A DNA stretch of 64,000 nt. It comes from DASQPA01 sp963757335. GTDB taxonomy: Bacteria > Acidobacteriota > Thermoanaerobaculia > Multivoradales > UBA5704. The notes beneath the pieces are model-generated. The model was not told where the DNA came from. It saw nothing but the letters and a program-made list of their open reading frames with translations, and searched no databases. Positions 1-12,423 of the stretch are shown here, piece after piece. The stretch lies in NCBI GenBank assembly GCA_963757335.1, contig CAVWRJ010000024.1, positions 434,001-498,000 of the forward strand. The letters are read 5' to 3'. Made by a program: the position numbers and the translations under genes. Position 1 is the stretch's first letter; each line of letters begins with the position of its first letter.

Positions 1-1
1 C

Positions 2-3000
2 GGCACCTTGATCGGCGGCGACCTCTTCTACCGCCTGCACGTCCAGAACGTCGGCACGGTGCCGATGCAGAACTTCGTCTTGATCGACATCCTGCCCTTC
101 GTTGGCGACACCGGGGTGCGCGACACGACGCCCCGCGGCTCGCAGTGGACGCCGCTCCTCGCGGCGCCGATCTCGCCGCCGGCCGGGACGACCCTCTACT
201 ACTCGACCTCCGGCAACCCCTGCCGCGGCGAGGTCGGCGGCCCCACGACGAGCTGCGATCCGCCCAACTGGACGACCGTGCCGCCCGACCCGATCACCTC
301 GGTGCGCTCGTTTAAGGTCGAGTTCGGCAGCCGGGTGGTGGGGGCGTTCGACATCGTCGAGTTCACCTTCCACCTGACCGCCCCGGGCAACATCCCGGCC
401 GGCACCATGGCCTTCAACTCCTTCGCCTACCAGGCCGACCGGGCCGACGGCCTGGGCTCGCTCGCCGCCGAGCCGCAGAAGGTCGGGGTGACGACCGGCA
501 CCTGCACCGCCGCCTCGCTCGGCGACTTCGTGTGGGCCGACGTCAACAAGGACGGGGTCCAGAACGACGGGCCGACCGGCTTGAACAACGTCTACGTCCG
601 GCTCTTCACCCCGGGCGCCGACGGCGTGCCCGGGACCGCCGACGACCTGCCCTTGGCGTCGAGCGTCACCGCCAACGGCCCCGGCGGGGCGCCGGGCTGG
701 TACGACTTCCCGGGTCTGGCGCCGGGGAGCTACTACGTCTGTGTCACCCCCCCGGCGACCTTCGTCTTCACCACCCCGCACGTGGGGGCGGGGAACCTCG
801 ACTCCGACGCCAATCCCGCCACCGGCTGCTCGCAGGTGGTGACCTTGGCCGCCGGCCAGAACAACCCGGACATCGACTTCGGCTTGGTCGCGACCCAGCT
901 CGCCTCGCTGGGCGACTACGTCTGGTTCGATCGCAACGGCGACGGTCTGCAGACCGAGTCGCCCTGGGACGGTGCCAACGGGGTCAACGTCAAGCTCTAT
1001 GTCGACAACGGCAACGGCACGGCCGAGCCGGGGGTCGACGCCCTGGTCGCCACGACGGTGACGGCGGACGACGTCTACGGCCAGCCCGGGCACTACCGCT
1101 TCGACGGGCTCATCCCGGGGCTCCAGTACTTCGTCCAGTTCGTCCTTCCGGCCTCGGCGACCGGCTTCACGACCCGCCAGGCGGGCGACGTGACGATGGA
1201 CTCCGACGGCGCGATATCGAACCTCGTCACCCTCGCTCCGGGCGAGTACAACCGGACGATCGACGCCGGCCTCGTCGCGGCGGCGGGTCACCCTCGCCCT
1301 CGGCAACCAGGTCTGGCTCGACGGCAACAACAACGGGATCTTCGAGCCGCAGAGCGGCGAGGTGGGGATCGACGGCGTCCGCCTCGACCTCTACTTAGAC
1401 GCCAACAACGACGGCCAGCCGACCTTGGACGAGTACCAGGGGACGACCTTCACCGCCACGACGGGTGGCTTCGCCGGGCGCTACCGCTTCTCGAACCTGG
1501 CGCCGGGCAACTTCATCGTCGTCGTCGACCCGTCGAGCTTCAACGGCGGCGGCCCGCTCGCCGGCCTCGTCTCCTCGACCGGCAACGACCCGGCGCCCGA
1601 TCCCGACAACGATGTGGACGGCGACGACAACGGCACCCCGAGGGGGGCGTTGATCGGGAGCCTGCCCGTCACCCTCTCGACCGGCGGTGAGCCGACCTCC
1701 GAAGATGGCGACGCCAACACCAACCTGACCGTGGACTTCGGCTTCACCCCCTCCGCCACCGCCCCGGCGCCGCCGCTCTACGATTACGGCGACGCCCCGG
1801 ACGTGGCGGCCGGCACCACCACCGGCGACTACAACACGACGGTGCTCGACAACGGCCCCTACCACCTCCTGGGGGTCAAGAACGCCCCCTGGCTCGGCGC
1901 CTGCGTCGACGCCGACAACGGCTTCAACCAGAACCCGCAGGCGACGGGCGACGACCTCACCACCTCGGCGACCACCTTCGGTACCTGCGCCGTCCCCGGC
2001 GACGACGAGGACGGGGTCACCTTCACCGGTCCCTTCGTGCCCGGTTCGGCCGGGAGCTTCACGGTCACCGCGGGCGGCGGCTCGGCCTGCATCCTGAATG
2101 CCTGGGTCGACTGGAACCGGGACGGCATCTTCGGCAACTCGCCGGGCGAGCAGATCGCGACCGACCTTTCCGTACCGCTCGGTCCGCCGACCGTGCTCTC
2201 GCCGACCGTGCCCGCCGGGGCCGTGCCGGGCCTCACCTACGCCCGCTTCCGCTGCTCGTCGGCGACCGGCCTCGGCCCCACCGGCCCGGCGCCGGACGGC
2301 GAGGTGGAGGACTACGTGCTGGGGGTCGTGGGGAGCGACTTCGGCGACGCCCCGGCCTCCTACGGCACTCAAGGGTCGGGGGCGGCGAGCCACCGGGTCG
2401 ACTTCACGAACCCGCTGATGCTCGGCCGCTGCGTCGACACCGAGACCGACGGCCAGCCGAACGCCACGGCGTCGGGTGACGACACTACCCTCGGCACGAG
2501 CCGGATCGGCAACTGCTTCAACGACGAGGACGGGGTCACCTTCACGTCCCCGATCACCGCCTGCACGACGGCCTCGGTGAACGTCTTCGTCACCCTCCCC
2601 ACCGGCGCCACGGGAGCTGAGCTCGACGCCTGGCTCGACTTCGCCCGCAACGGCACCTTCGACGCGACCGATCAGATCTTCACCAGCCGAGCAGTCGTCG
2701 CCGGCAACAACACTCTGACCTTCCCGGTGCCCTGCACGGCGTCGGCGGGAGTCTCCTACGCCCGCTTCCGGCTCTCCTCGGCCGGCGGCCTCGGCTCGGC
2801 CGGCGCGGCGCCGGACGGCGAAGTGGAGGACTACGCTCTGATCCTCGGCACGGTCGACTTCGGCGACGCGCCGGACAGCTACGGCACGACCCTCGCCCAG
2901 GGCGGCCCGTACCACAAGGTGACGGCCGGCTTCTCTTTGGGCGCCACGGAGGACAGCGAGCCCGACGGCCAGCCCTCGGTGGGGGCCACGGGCGACGGCG

Positions 3001-4427
3001 CGGACGAGGACGGCGTGACCTTCCCGGCCGGCGGCTTCACCGCCTGCGGGACGGCGAGCGTCACCGTCAACCTCACCAACACCGCCGGCATCGCCACCCC
3101 CAAGCTCGACGCCTGGATCGACTTCGACGGCGACGGGGTCTTCAACTCCCCGCGCGACCGGATCGCGACCGGCCTGGCGCTCGTCTCGGGCAGCAACACG
3201 GTGAACGTGAACGTGCCCTGCGACGCCAAGTCGGCGCTCACCTACGCCCGCTTCCGGCTCTCCTCGGCCGGTGTCGCCACCCCCGGTGGGGCGGCCCTGG
3301 ACGGCGAGGTGGAGGACTACCAGGTGACGGTCAAGGGGCTCGACTTCGGCGACGCCCCCGAGCCGACCTATCCCACCCTCCTGGCCTCGAACGGCGCCCG
3401 TCACGCCGTCCTCCCGGTCGGCAACCCGACCCTCGGTTCGTTGGTCGACACCGAGGCCGACGGCCAGCCGAACGCCACGGCGTCCGGCGACGACACCCAC
3501 GGGGTGGACGACGAGGACGGCGTGACCTTCCCGGCGACCCTCATCCCGGGGGCCCCGGGGAAGATCCAGCTCCGAACCGGTGCCACGGGCGGCATCGTCA
3601 GCTGCTGGATCGACTGGAATCGCAACGGCAGCTGGGCGGATGCCGGCGACCAGGTGGTGACCGATCTCGCGATCGCCGCCGGGACGACGGTCAGCCCGAC
3701 TTTCCCAGTGCCGGTCGGCTCGCCGCAGGGCAACACCGTGTCGCGCTGCCGGATCAGCTCCGTCGGCGGTCTTGGGGTGACCGGTCTCGCCATCGACGGC
3801 GAGGTGGAGGACAACCTGGCCCCCATCGGGGTCGAGGCGCCACGGATCGGTATCGCCAAGCGCCTGGTCTCGGTCGACAAGGACCCCGCCGATGCGCTGG
3901 CCTTCGTCGTGACCCTCGACATCCGGCTCACCAACTACGGCAACGTGCCGCTCTCGAACGTCAACGCCGTGGCCAACTTCGCCGCGGTGTTCATCCCCCC
4001 CGCGGGCTTCACGGTGACCTCGGTCACCAGCGGCGACTTCGCCGTCAACCCGTCGTTCAACGGCAACGGCAATTCCGACCTCCTGGCCGCCGGCAACACC
4101 CTGGCGATCAACCAGACCGGCGTCATTCAGGTCGTCCTCCACGTCACCTCGGGGGGCAAGCCGGGTCCCTACACCTGCTCCAGCACGGCGCGCGGTACCA
4201 GCCCGGCCGGCCAGCCGGTCACCGACGTCTCCCAGGACGGCGACAACCCGGACCCGGACGGCAACGGCAACCCGAACGACAACAGCGTCCCGACGATCAT
4301 CGAGCTGCCGGTCTCGGTCATCCAGATCCCGACCCTTGGCGGCTGGGGGCTGCTGCTGCTGGCCGGGCTCCTCGGGCTCTTCGCGGTGCGGCGGCTGGGG
4401 CGGGAGATCGCGGGGGAGCGGCGGTAG
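2..4427 (+). CDS. Secreted SdrD-B / GEVED repeat surface protein with IPTL-CTERM anchor (5' partial, one frameshift)
   Basis: The open frame runs in from the left window edge, so the N-terminus and signal peptide are not seen. Domains in order: a DUF11-like segment, three SdrD-B-like domains (ASLGDFVW, ASLGDYVW, LALGNQVW, each with Asp-rich probable Ca2+ loops), then four GEVED modules, each opening with DFGDAP or DYGDAP and ending in DGEVED. A second DUF11-like stretch follows. The end is IPTLGGWG, a hydrophobic helix and an RR-rich tail, which is the IPTL-CTERM sorting signal, recognised in other bacteria by exosortase H. The reading frame shifts near 1277-1287, in a GCGGCGGCGGG run: the left part is in frame 2 and the rest in frame 3, with domain homology continuous across the break. 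One surplus base explains it. The likely role is a processed cell-surface or extracellular matrix protein. No exosortase gene is in the window. Confidence 0.85.
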
Positions 4428-4438
4428 GCGGTCTCAAA

Positions 4439-4463
4439 GGGGCCCTGGACGTTCCGGGGCCCC
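4439..4463. terminator. GC-rich hairpin after the surface-protein gene
   Basis: An 11-bp stem (4439-4449 with 4453-4463, one G-U pair) closes on a 3-base loop, 11 bases after the stop codon. There is no T-run, so it may act as an mRNA-stabilising end or a weak terminator. Confidence 0.5.
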
Positions 4464-4583
4464 CAGGATCACATCCAAGTCGGAACGAGTGTCGAGAACG
4501 CTCCGTTGTCGGGGTACCCCCCTGCGGGTGCCCTGGGAGGAAGGGCGGCCACGGGGGGCCGCCCCTACGATAGACTCCGCGCG

Positions 4584-4874
4584 ATGAAGGCGGCCTCGGA
4601 AGTCGAAGAATCGGTGCGCGAGCTCCTCTCTTCGCGAGCGCCCCTGGCGCGGAGTTTCGCCGAACTGCCCGCCGACCTTCCCGACAATCTGCCGCTTGGC
4701 CCGGGCGGCCTGGGGCTCGACTCGATCGCCCTGGTCGAGCTGCTCCTCGACTGCGAATATCGGTTCGGCATCGGGGGCATCGCCGGCATCGCCGGCACGG
4801 CCGAGCTGCTCGCCGGCCCGCCGCTCACCGTCGACCGCCTCGTGGCCCACATCCGCGCCGCGGTCGCTCGGTGA
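4584..4874 (+). CDS. Acyl carrier protein
   Basis: A 96-residue acidic protein with the phosphopantetheine attachment motif GLDSIALVE, in which Ser47 would carry the 4'-phosphopantetheine arm. The length and the all-helical, acidic composition fit a free-standing ACP rather than a domain of a larger synthase. The ATG at 4584 was chosen because the frame upstream is composed of low-complexity, non-conserved codons. The stop overlaps the GTG of the next gene (GTGA), so ACP and acyltransferase are probably co-translated. With the nearby fatty acyl-AMP ligase it suggests a dedicated acyl-transfer cassette, not the housekeeping fatty-acid synthase ACP, because no fab genes are present. Confidence 0.85.
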   Translation: MKAASEVEESVRELLSSRAPLARSFAELPADLPDNLPLGPGGLGLDSIALVELLLDCEYRFGIGGIAGIAGTAELLAGPPLTVDRLVAHIRAAVAR

Positions 4875-5764
4875 GCCGGGCGGCGACCGGGAGCGTCGCC
4901 TTCGACGCTCTGGAGCGCCGGTTGGCGGCGCTGGTCCCGGGACATCCGCGGCTGGCCCTCCCTCTCGCCGACGGTCTCGGCCGGTGGCGCAACCGGCTCT
5001 CCCGGCGCTGGCCGAGCCCGGAGCAGGTTCTGGCCCTCTTCCCCGAGCTTAGGGTCCATGGAGCGGCGGCGGTCGCCTGGCGGATCGGCGGCCTCGAGGC
5101 CCGCAACCGGGCCTGGGTCGAGGGCCTCCGGCAGGGGGGGCTCGACCCGCTCCGGCCGCTGGTGCGGATGCCGCCAACCCTCGCCCGGCTCCGGCCGCCG
5201 CTCCTCCTGGGGACCTTCCACGTCGGCGCCGTGCACTCGCTGAGCTCGGCTTTCGAGCAGCTGCCCGGCCCGGCGATCGCTCTGCGCCATGGCGCCTTCT
5301 ACCGGGTCCGGCCGCCGCTCACCGTGGCGTCGACGGAGGGCGGCTCGCAGCAGCGGGGGGCCCTGTTCCAACGCCTCCTCGGCCACCTCGGGGATGGGGG
5401 CTTCGTCGCCACGGCGCTCGACGTCGTTCCGGGGGTCGGCATTTCGGCCCCCTGCCTGGGGCACCGGATGACGCTGGCGCGCGGCCCTTTCGGCCTGGCG
5501 CGGCTCGCCGGGGTGCCGCTCGTGCCGATCGTGGGGCGCTTTCGGGCGGGAGGGGTCGAGATCGTCCTCGGCGATCCGCTGCCGCTGCCGCCGGCGAGCG
5601 GAGCGGCGGAGTGGGAGAGCGCCCTCGCCGCTGCCGCCGCGGGCTGGCTGGAGCGCTACCTGCGAGCCGCGCCCGCCGAGCTCGGCCTGGGCCTGCTCCG
5701 TAACCTGCTGGGCGCCGGGATCACCCCGCCGGCCCTGCCGGCTACGCCGGCTGGCGGCTGCTGA
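4871..5764 (+). CDS. LpxL/HtrB-like lysophospholipid acyltransferase
   Basis: A 297-residue protein resembling the lipid A acyltransferase / lauroyl-acyltransferase superfamily. It has a substrate region LLLGTFHVGAVHS with the probable catalytic His, and later a stretch ending in GVPLVPIVGRF, typical of the family's second half. These enzymes move an acyl chain from acyl-ACP to a hydroxyl or amino group of a membrane lipid. The GTG start at 4871 overlaps the ACP stop. The classic membrane anchor of LpxL is weak here. The 3' end overlaps the 3' end of the convergent acyl-AMP ligase gene by about 23 bases. The family is fairly secure; the acceptor lipid is unknown. Confidence 0.7.
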   Translation: MSRAATGSVAFDALERRLAALVPGHPRLALPLADGLGRWRNRLSRRWPSPEQVLALFPELRVHGAAAVAWRIGGLEARNRAWVEGLRQGGLDPLRPLVRMPPTLARLRPPLLLGTFHVGAVHSLSSAFEQLPGPAIALRHGAFYRVRPPLTVASTEGGSQQRGALFQRLLGHLGDGGFVATALDVVPGVGISAPCLGHRMTLARGPFGLARLAGVPLVPIVGRFRAGGVEIVLGDPLPLPPASGAAEWESALAAAAAGWLERYLRAAPAELGLGLLRNLLGAGITPPALPATPAGGC

Positions 5765-7325
5765 AGAGAACGCCGCCGCCGCGCTCGATCTCGCCTGAGG
5801 CGAGCTGCTGGCGGAGCAGCTGGTGGCGGGTCTTGCCGTTCGGGGTGCGCGGGATCGTCCGCGGGGCGAGGACGAGCACCGCGTCCGGCGCGAAGCCGAC
5901 CGCCGCCTCGATCGCCTCGATCGCCCGGGTCGCCAGAGTCGCTGCCGCGGCGAGCTTCAAGGGAGCGCCCGCGGTCGCCGGATCGGCCTCGACGGCGACG
6001 ACGATCTCCTCCGTCGAGACGCCAGATGCCGGCGGGAGACCCACGGCGGCGGCGAGCCGGATGCCGGGCACCCGCTCCGCCGCCTCTTCCAACTCGCGCG
6101 GGGCGAGCGGTGCGCCGCCGCGCTTGAGGAGGGCCCGCTTCCGGCCGAGAACGTAGAGGTTCCCGCCGGCATCCAGGGTGCCGATGTCGCCGGTCTGGAG
6201 CCAGCCGTCTTGGAGCGCCTCGCGGCTCGCCTCCGCCGCCTCGAAGTAGCCGGCGAAGACCGCTGGCCCGCGCACGAGGATCTCACCCAGGTCTGTCTCG
6301 GGTTCGCTGGCGATCCGCACCTCGACCCCGGGGAAGGGCCGGCCGCACGAGACGTTGCCGTGGGCGTCGATCGCGAGCGGCTCTCCCGGCAACAGGCCGG
6401 TCACCCCGAGGGTCGCCTCCGCCAGACCGTAGCCGGGCCGGATGATCCCCGGTACTCCGAAGCGCTCCTCGAAGGCGAGAAGGGTGCTCCTGCGGACCGG
6501 CTCGCCGCCGTCGGTCGCGTAGCGGAGGGCCGAGAGGTCGAGCCCGCGCGGATCGGCGAGCCGGGTGGCCAGGCGGTAGGCGAAGTCCGGCGCGCCGGTC
6601 ACCGTGGCGCCGACCTTGGAAGCCGTTCCGAGCCAGAGGGGGAGGGTGCGGATCGCCGGCTCGACCAGGTGGCAGGGAGCGCCGAAGTAGACCGGGCCGA
6701 GGACGAAGCGGACGAGGCCGAGGTCGTGCCAGGGCGGCACCCAGCTCACGAGGAGGTCCGTGGGGCCGAAGTCGAGCCGATCGCGGGCGATGCGGAGCGA
6801 AGAGAGTACGTTCCTCTGGGTGATGACGGCGGCCCGCGGCTCGCCGGAGGTCCCCGAGGTGGGCTGGAGAAAGGCGATGTCCTCCGCGGTCGATTCCGAG
6901 GGGGGCAGCTCCCCTCCGCGCGGCACCTCGGCGAGCGGGACCGAGCGCAGTCCCGACTCCATGCAGGCCAGCGATAGCCCCTCCGCCTCCGCCCCATCGA
7001 ACAGCACCAGGCTCGGCCGCACCCGGGCCGCCCGGCGGGCGGCGGTCGCCGGTGGGGCCTTGGGGTCGAAGGCGCAGGGGATCGCCGCCAAGCGCTGGAG
7101 GGCAAAGAAGGTGCGGACGAAGCTCAGCCCGGCAGGCAGGAGGAGCGCCACCCGCTCACCACGGCCCACTCCGAGACGGGCCAGCCCGCCGGCCAGGGCC
7201 TCCACGCCGGCGCGGAGCCCACCGTAGGTGAGCTGCTCGCCGCCGGCGGCGAAGGCCAGGGCGTCCGGACCCTCGGCAGCCCGGTGGGCGAGCACCGCGT
7301 CAAGGGTACGGATGGTGGAATCCAA
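5742..7325 (-). CDS. Fatty acyl-AMP ligase (FAAL-like adenylating enzyme)
   Basis: A 527-residue ANL-superfamily enzyme. The P-loop-like motif is LQPTSGTSGEPR, followed by VSWVPPWHDLGLV, which matches the FAAL signature (V-S-W-x-P-x-x-H-D-x-G-L) better than acyl-CoA synthetases. Later come GYGLAEATLG, the adenylate-binding LQTGDIG, and the C-terminal lysine in PRTPNGKTRH. Such enzymes activate a fatty acid as acyl-AMP and load it on an ACP, and an ACP is encoded 0.9 kb away. The start is a TTG 20 bases after the clpA stop, so the gene is the third member of a clpS-clpA-FAAL transcription unit. No strong ribosome site is visible, so translational coupling is possible. Confidence 0.82.
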   Translation of the reverse strand: MDSTIRTLDAVLAHRAAEGPDALAFAAGGEQLTYGGLRAGVEALAGGLARLGVGRGERVALLLPAGLSFVRTFFALQRLAAIPCAFDPKAPPATAARRAARVRPSLVLFDGAEAEGLSLACMESGLRSVPLAEVPRGGELPPSESTAEDIAFLQPTSGTSGEPRAAVITQRNVLSSLRIARDRLDFGPTDLLVSWVPPWHDLGLVRFVLGPVYFGAPCHLVEPAIRTLPLWLGTASKVGATVTGAPDFAYRLATRLADPRGLDLSALRYATDGGEPVRRSTLLAFEERFGVPGIIRPGYGLAEATLGVTGLLPGEPLAIDAHGNVSCGRPFPGVEVRIASEPETDLGEILVRGPAVFAGYFEAAEASREALQDGWLQTGDIGTLDAGGNLYVLGRKRALLKRGGAPLAPRELEEAAERVPGIRLAAAVGLPPASGVSTEEIVVAVEADPATAGAPLKLAAAATLATRAIEAIEAAVGFAPDAVLVLAPRTIPRTPNGKTRHQLLRQQLASGEIERGGGVLFSSRQPA

Positions 7326-7345
7326 GCGGAGGGGGGCAGTCCCGT

Positions 7346-9804
<2,459 letters not shown>

Positions 9805-9808
<4 letters not shown>

Positions 9809-10149
9809 TCTTCTTCGTCTCTTCCTTCCTGTTCGGGCTCGGCGGTGAGCTTCAGCGGCATGCCGTTCTCCCGCGCCTCCTCGGTCACCTCGGCCACCTT
9901 GGTCTCGGCCACCTCCCGCGGGTAGATGCCGGCCACCCCGACCCCCTTCTGGTGCACCTGGAGCATGACGGCGGTAGCCTCGGCGGGCGGCTTGGCGAAG
10001 TGCTCCATCAGGACGTGGATGACGAACTCCATGCTCGTGTAGTCGTCGTTGTGGAGCAATACCTTGAAACGCCGCGGACGGCGGCTTTTCTTCCGCTCTT
10101 CCAAGGAGAGCTCGTCGTCGCGATCGGTGTCGAGGTCGAAGCGGGTCAT
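9805..10149 (-). CDS. clpS: ATP-dependent Clp protease adaptor ClpS
   Basis: A 114-residue protein with the ClpS core: FKVLLHNDDYTSMEFVIHVL, the helix with the conserved HQKG, and GVAGIYPREVAETKV. It delivers N-degron substrates to ClpA. The ATG at 10149 was chosen because the longer TTG-initiated form adds 12 non-conserved residues. The C-terminal tail is unusually acidic. The gene is first of the clpS-clpA-acyl-AMP ligase unit and divergent from hicA, with about 100 bases between them. Confidence 0.93.
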
Positions 10150-10220
10150 GATTTCAAGGTATGCCGAGGGATGGGGGGGAGGCAAGGGGCAGCTCGATCG
10201 GAATGCCCGGAAGCTTGCTC

Positions 10221-10242
10221 GTGTAACTGGAGGTAGTTACAC
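10221..10242. promoter_or_regulatory. Inverted repeat enclosing the hicA Shine-Dalgarno
   Basis: Perfect 8-base arms GTGTAACT (10221-10228) and AGTTACAC (10235-10242) flank the six bases GGAGGT, which are the ribosome site of the gene starting at 10251. As DNA it could be the HicB operator; as RNA it places the Shine-Dalgarno in a hairpin loop. Confidence 0.6.
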
Positions 10243-10250
10243 TTACCCGT

Positions 10251-10508
10251 GTGTCCGCCCTCGACAAGCTCAAGCGCAAGCTGGCAGAAAACCCGCGCGG
10301 GATTCGGTTCGCCGATCTGGTTCGGGTGCTCCAGTCGCTGGGCTACGTGGAGGCGCGCTCGCGCGGGAGCCATCACGTCTTTAGACCCGCCGGCCTCGGG
10401 CCCTCCATTCTGGTCGTGAAGCCGCACTCCGGCCGGGTTTTCTGCTCCGAGGTTGACGTCAAGAGGGTGCTCTCGCTTCTAGAAGAGCAGGAGGATGATC
10501 ATGAGTGA
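10251..10508 (+). CDS. hicA: HicA-family mRNA interferase toxin
   Basis: An 85-residue HicA/YcfA-like protein with a dsRBD-like fold. The conserved strand carries RSRGSHHVF, in which His41 is the expected catalytic residue. HicA toxins cleave mRNA and are blocked by HicB. The start is GTG at 10251, preceded by GGAGG at 10229-10233. The stop overlaps the start of hicB by 8 bases, giving the usual toxin-first order. Confidence 0.87.
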   Translation: MSALDKLKRKLAENPRGIRFADLVRVLQSLGYVEARSRGSHHVFRPAGLGPSILVVKPHSGRVFCSEVDVKRVLSLLEEQEDDHE

Positions 10509-10893
10509 CGTTCAGCAGACCCGGGTTGTCGGCCAGTACGAGATCGATCTGGTTCCCAACGAGCACGGCGGCTACTATGCTCGCGTCCCCGACTTTCCCA
10601 CGATTTTCACCGGCGGCCGGACGCCGGACGAGGCGATGAAGAACGCTCTCGAGGCCATCGAGCTGATGCTCGAGGAGCTCCAGGACCGAGGGCTCCCGGT
10701 CCCGAGCCCGTTGGTCTCCTATAGCGGTCAGTTCAATGTGCGGATCCCCCGGGCCCTGCATCGCGAGCTCGTGCGCCGGGCCGAGATCCAGGGTGTGAGC
10801 TTGAACGCCCTGGTGAGTTTCCTTCTGGGGCAGGTGACGGGCCTCGAGTCCGAGGCCCGTTCCGCCAACCGGAAGGCTGCCCGAGCGAGCTGA
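10501..10893 (+). CDS. hicB: HicB-family antitoxin with ribbon-helix-helix C-terminus
   Basis: A 130-residue protein. The N-terminal half is the degraded RNase-H-like HicB fold (EIDLVPNEHGGYYARVPDFP then GRTPDEAMKNALEAIE). The C-terminal half, from about residue 78, is an Arc-like ribbon-helix-helix (FNVRIPRALHRELVRRA followed by SLNALVSFLL). It should bind HicA and repress its own promoter. The ATG at 10501 is preferred over the ATG at 10495 because AGGAGG lies six bases upstream of it and abuts the other. Confidence 0.87.
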   Translation: MSDVQQTRVVGQYEIDLVPNEHGGYYARVPDFPTIFTGGRTPDEAMKNALEAIELMLEELQDRGLPVPSPLVSYSGQFNVRIPRALHRELVRRAEIQGVSLNALVSFLLGQVTGLESEARSANRKAARAS

Positions 10894-10898
10894 CGGCC

Positions 10899-12257
10899 TC
10901 AGTGCCCGGCGATCCAGTCCAGGAGCGGCTGCCAGTAGAGGCTCTGGGCGTTGGTCGCGGTCCAGATGTCGACGTGGCCGATGTCGAACGGCTGCTGGGC
11001 GGCGGGCTTGAGGCGGACGACGTGGGTGGTCACATCGTGGCTCCCCAGGAGGGTCGTCGAGTAGATCCCATAGTCGCCGACCCCGCCGGCCGCCCCCAGG
11101 TAGAGGACGGGGACGGTGATCTGCGCCAGGTGGTCGTCCCAGGGGACGTCCTGGGTATCGCAGACGAGCGCGTCGCCGTCTGCCAGGAGCTTTTCCGGCT
11201 CGTAGGGGGAGGCCCCCTCCTCGAAGTGGAACCAGGTGTTCTCGGGGGTGTAGGTGAGACCGGTGGGGAGGCCCGAGGCGTCGAAGGTGCCGCCGGTGAA
11301 GTGGTAGTTGGGCACGAACGACTGCCCCGGCGGGAGCAGGGCGTAGGTCGCCGAGCCGAGGAGGAGAGCGGCCTGGCGGTTGTTGAAGCCGGGGAGGATG
11401 GGGGAGGCCCCGGTGGGCGCGGTCAGGGCAAGGTTGCCGAGGGTCGTGAAGAGGCCGCCCGAGGTGCTCTGGTAGGTGCCGGCGGCGAGGAGCGCCTGCT
11501 CGGCGGCGGCCCGCTTGCAGGCGGCCTGCCGGACGCCCGCGTCGTCGCTCTTGACGAAGATGTCGACCGGGACGAAGCCCTTCACCTGGCGGAGGAAGCT
11601 CGGCACCTCGGTCTCGGCGTTCACATAGGTGTAGCCGATCTGGCCGCCGCGGCTCCAGCCCACGAGGTCCAGCTTGCCGATCCCGTCCCCCTCGGCCAGG
11701 CGCACGGCGCGGGCGAGGAAGAGGGCGATCCCAACGTCCCGCGCGTCGCGCTCGATCCCCCAGTCCTTAAAGAAGGAGAAGTCGGTCGTCGCCGCCGGCA
11801 CCAGGGTCCAGCCGAGATCGATCCCCCAGACGTCGATCCCATGCTCGGCGAGGAAGACCGGGGCGGCGTGCTCCGGCGAGGCGCCGGGGGTCGCCAGATT
11901 GGCGAGGAAGGCGGCGTCGAAGCCCCAGGCATCGCCATGGACGAAGAGGGCCGCCTGCCGGGCCCGCACCGGAACCGAGGGCGCCGACTCCTGGACCACC
12001 CGGTGAAGGCCGATCCGGTCGTGCTCGCCGGTGCCGATCTTCACCTGGACGCTGTACTCGACGACGTTCCCGGTGATCACCCGGCGGGTCACCGCCGAGG
12101 CGACGCAGGTCTCCGGAGCGACGCCGGCAAAGCGAGCCGCCGAGCACCCACGGGCCACGTCCCGGCTGCTGAACCCCGGTTTTTTGACGGCGGCGCCGGC
12201 AAGGGCGGGCAGGGTAAGGATGCAGGCGAGGACCAAAAGCGCGGATTTCGTCTTCAT
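10899..12257 (-). CDS. Secreted alpha/beta hydrolase
   Basis: A 452-residue protein. A signal peptide (MKTKSALLVLACILTLPAL, cleavage near AGA) is followed by an alpha/beta-hydrolase fold. The oxyanion region is near FVHGDAWGFD, the nucleophile elbow is VGWSRGGQ (Ser), and the probable catalytic His is in DIGHVDIW near the C-terminus. The fold resembles esterase/PHB-depolymerase-like hydrolases, but the substrate cannot be told. The ATG at 12257 has GAAGGAGGAG upstream. The gene is divergent from the methyltransferase pair and convergent with hicB. Confidence 0.72.
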   Translation of the reverse strand: MKTKSALLVLACILTLPALAGAAVKKPGFSSRDVARGCSAARFAGVAPETCVASAVTRRVITGNVVEYSVQVKIGTGEHDRIGLHRVVQESAPSVPVRARQAALFVHGDAWGFDAAFLANLATPGASPEHAAPVFLAEHGIDVWGIDLGWTLVPAATTDFSFFKDWGIERDARDVGIALFLARAVRLAEGDGIGKLDLVGWSRGGQIGYTYVNAETEVPSFLRQVKGFVPVDIFVKSDDAGVRQAACKRAAAEQALLAAGTYQSTSGGLFTTLGNLALTAPTGASPILPGFNNRQAALLLGSATYALLPPGQSFVPNYHFTGGTFDASGLPTGLTYTPENTWFHFEEGASPYEPEKLLADGDALVCDTQDVPWDDHLAQITVPVLYLGAAGGVGDYGIYSTTLLGSHDVTTHVVRLKPAAQQPFDIGHVDIWTATNAQSLYWQPLLDWIAGH

Positions 12258-12423
12258 ACTTCGTCTCCTCCTTCTCGGCTTGCTATTCTGGCATAGAGAA
12301 GGAGGAGGCGGCGAGGAGACCCCCGGCCGCCCTCGGCGGCCGGGGAGAGGAACGGCTTCGGACCGTTGCCGGAGTGGACCGAAAACCTGCTGGCAGGTAG
12401 GGCCTGTAAGGGAGGAGCGCACG

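Noticed and set aside
1395..4142. A 915-codon open frame antisense to the surface-protein gene
   Set aside because: Low-complexity Arg/Gly/Val-rich product without domains; it mirrors the codon bias of the real gene.
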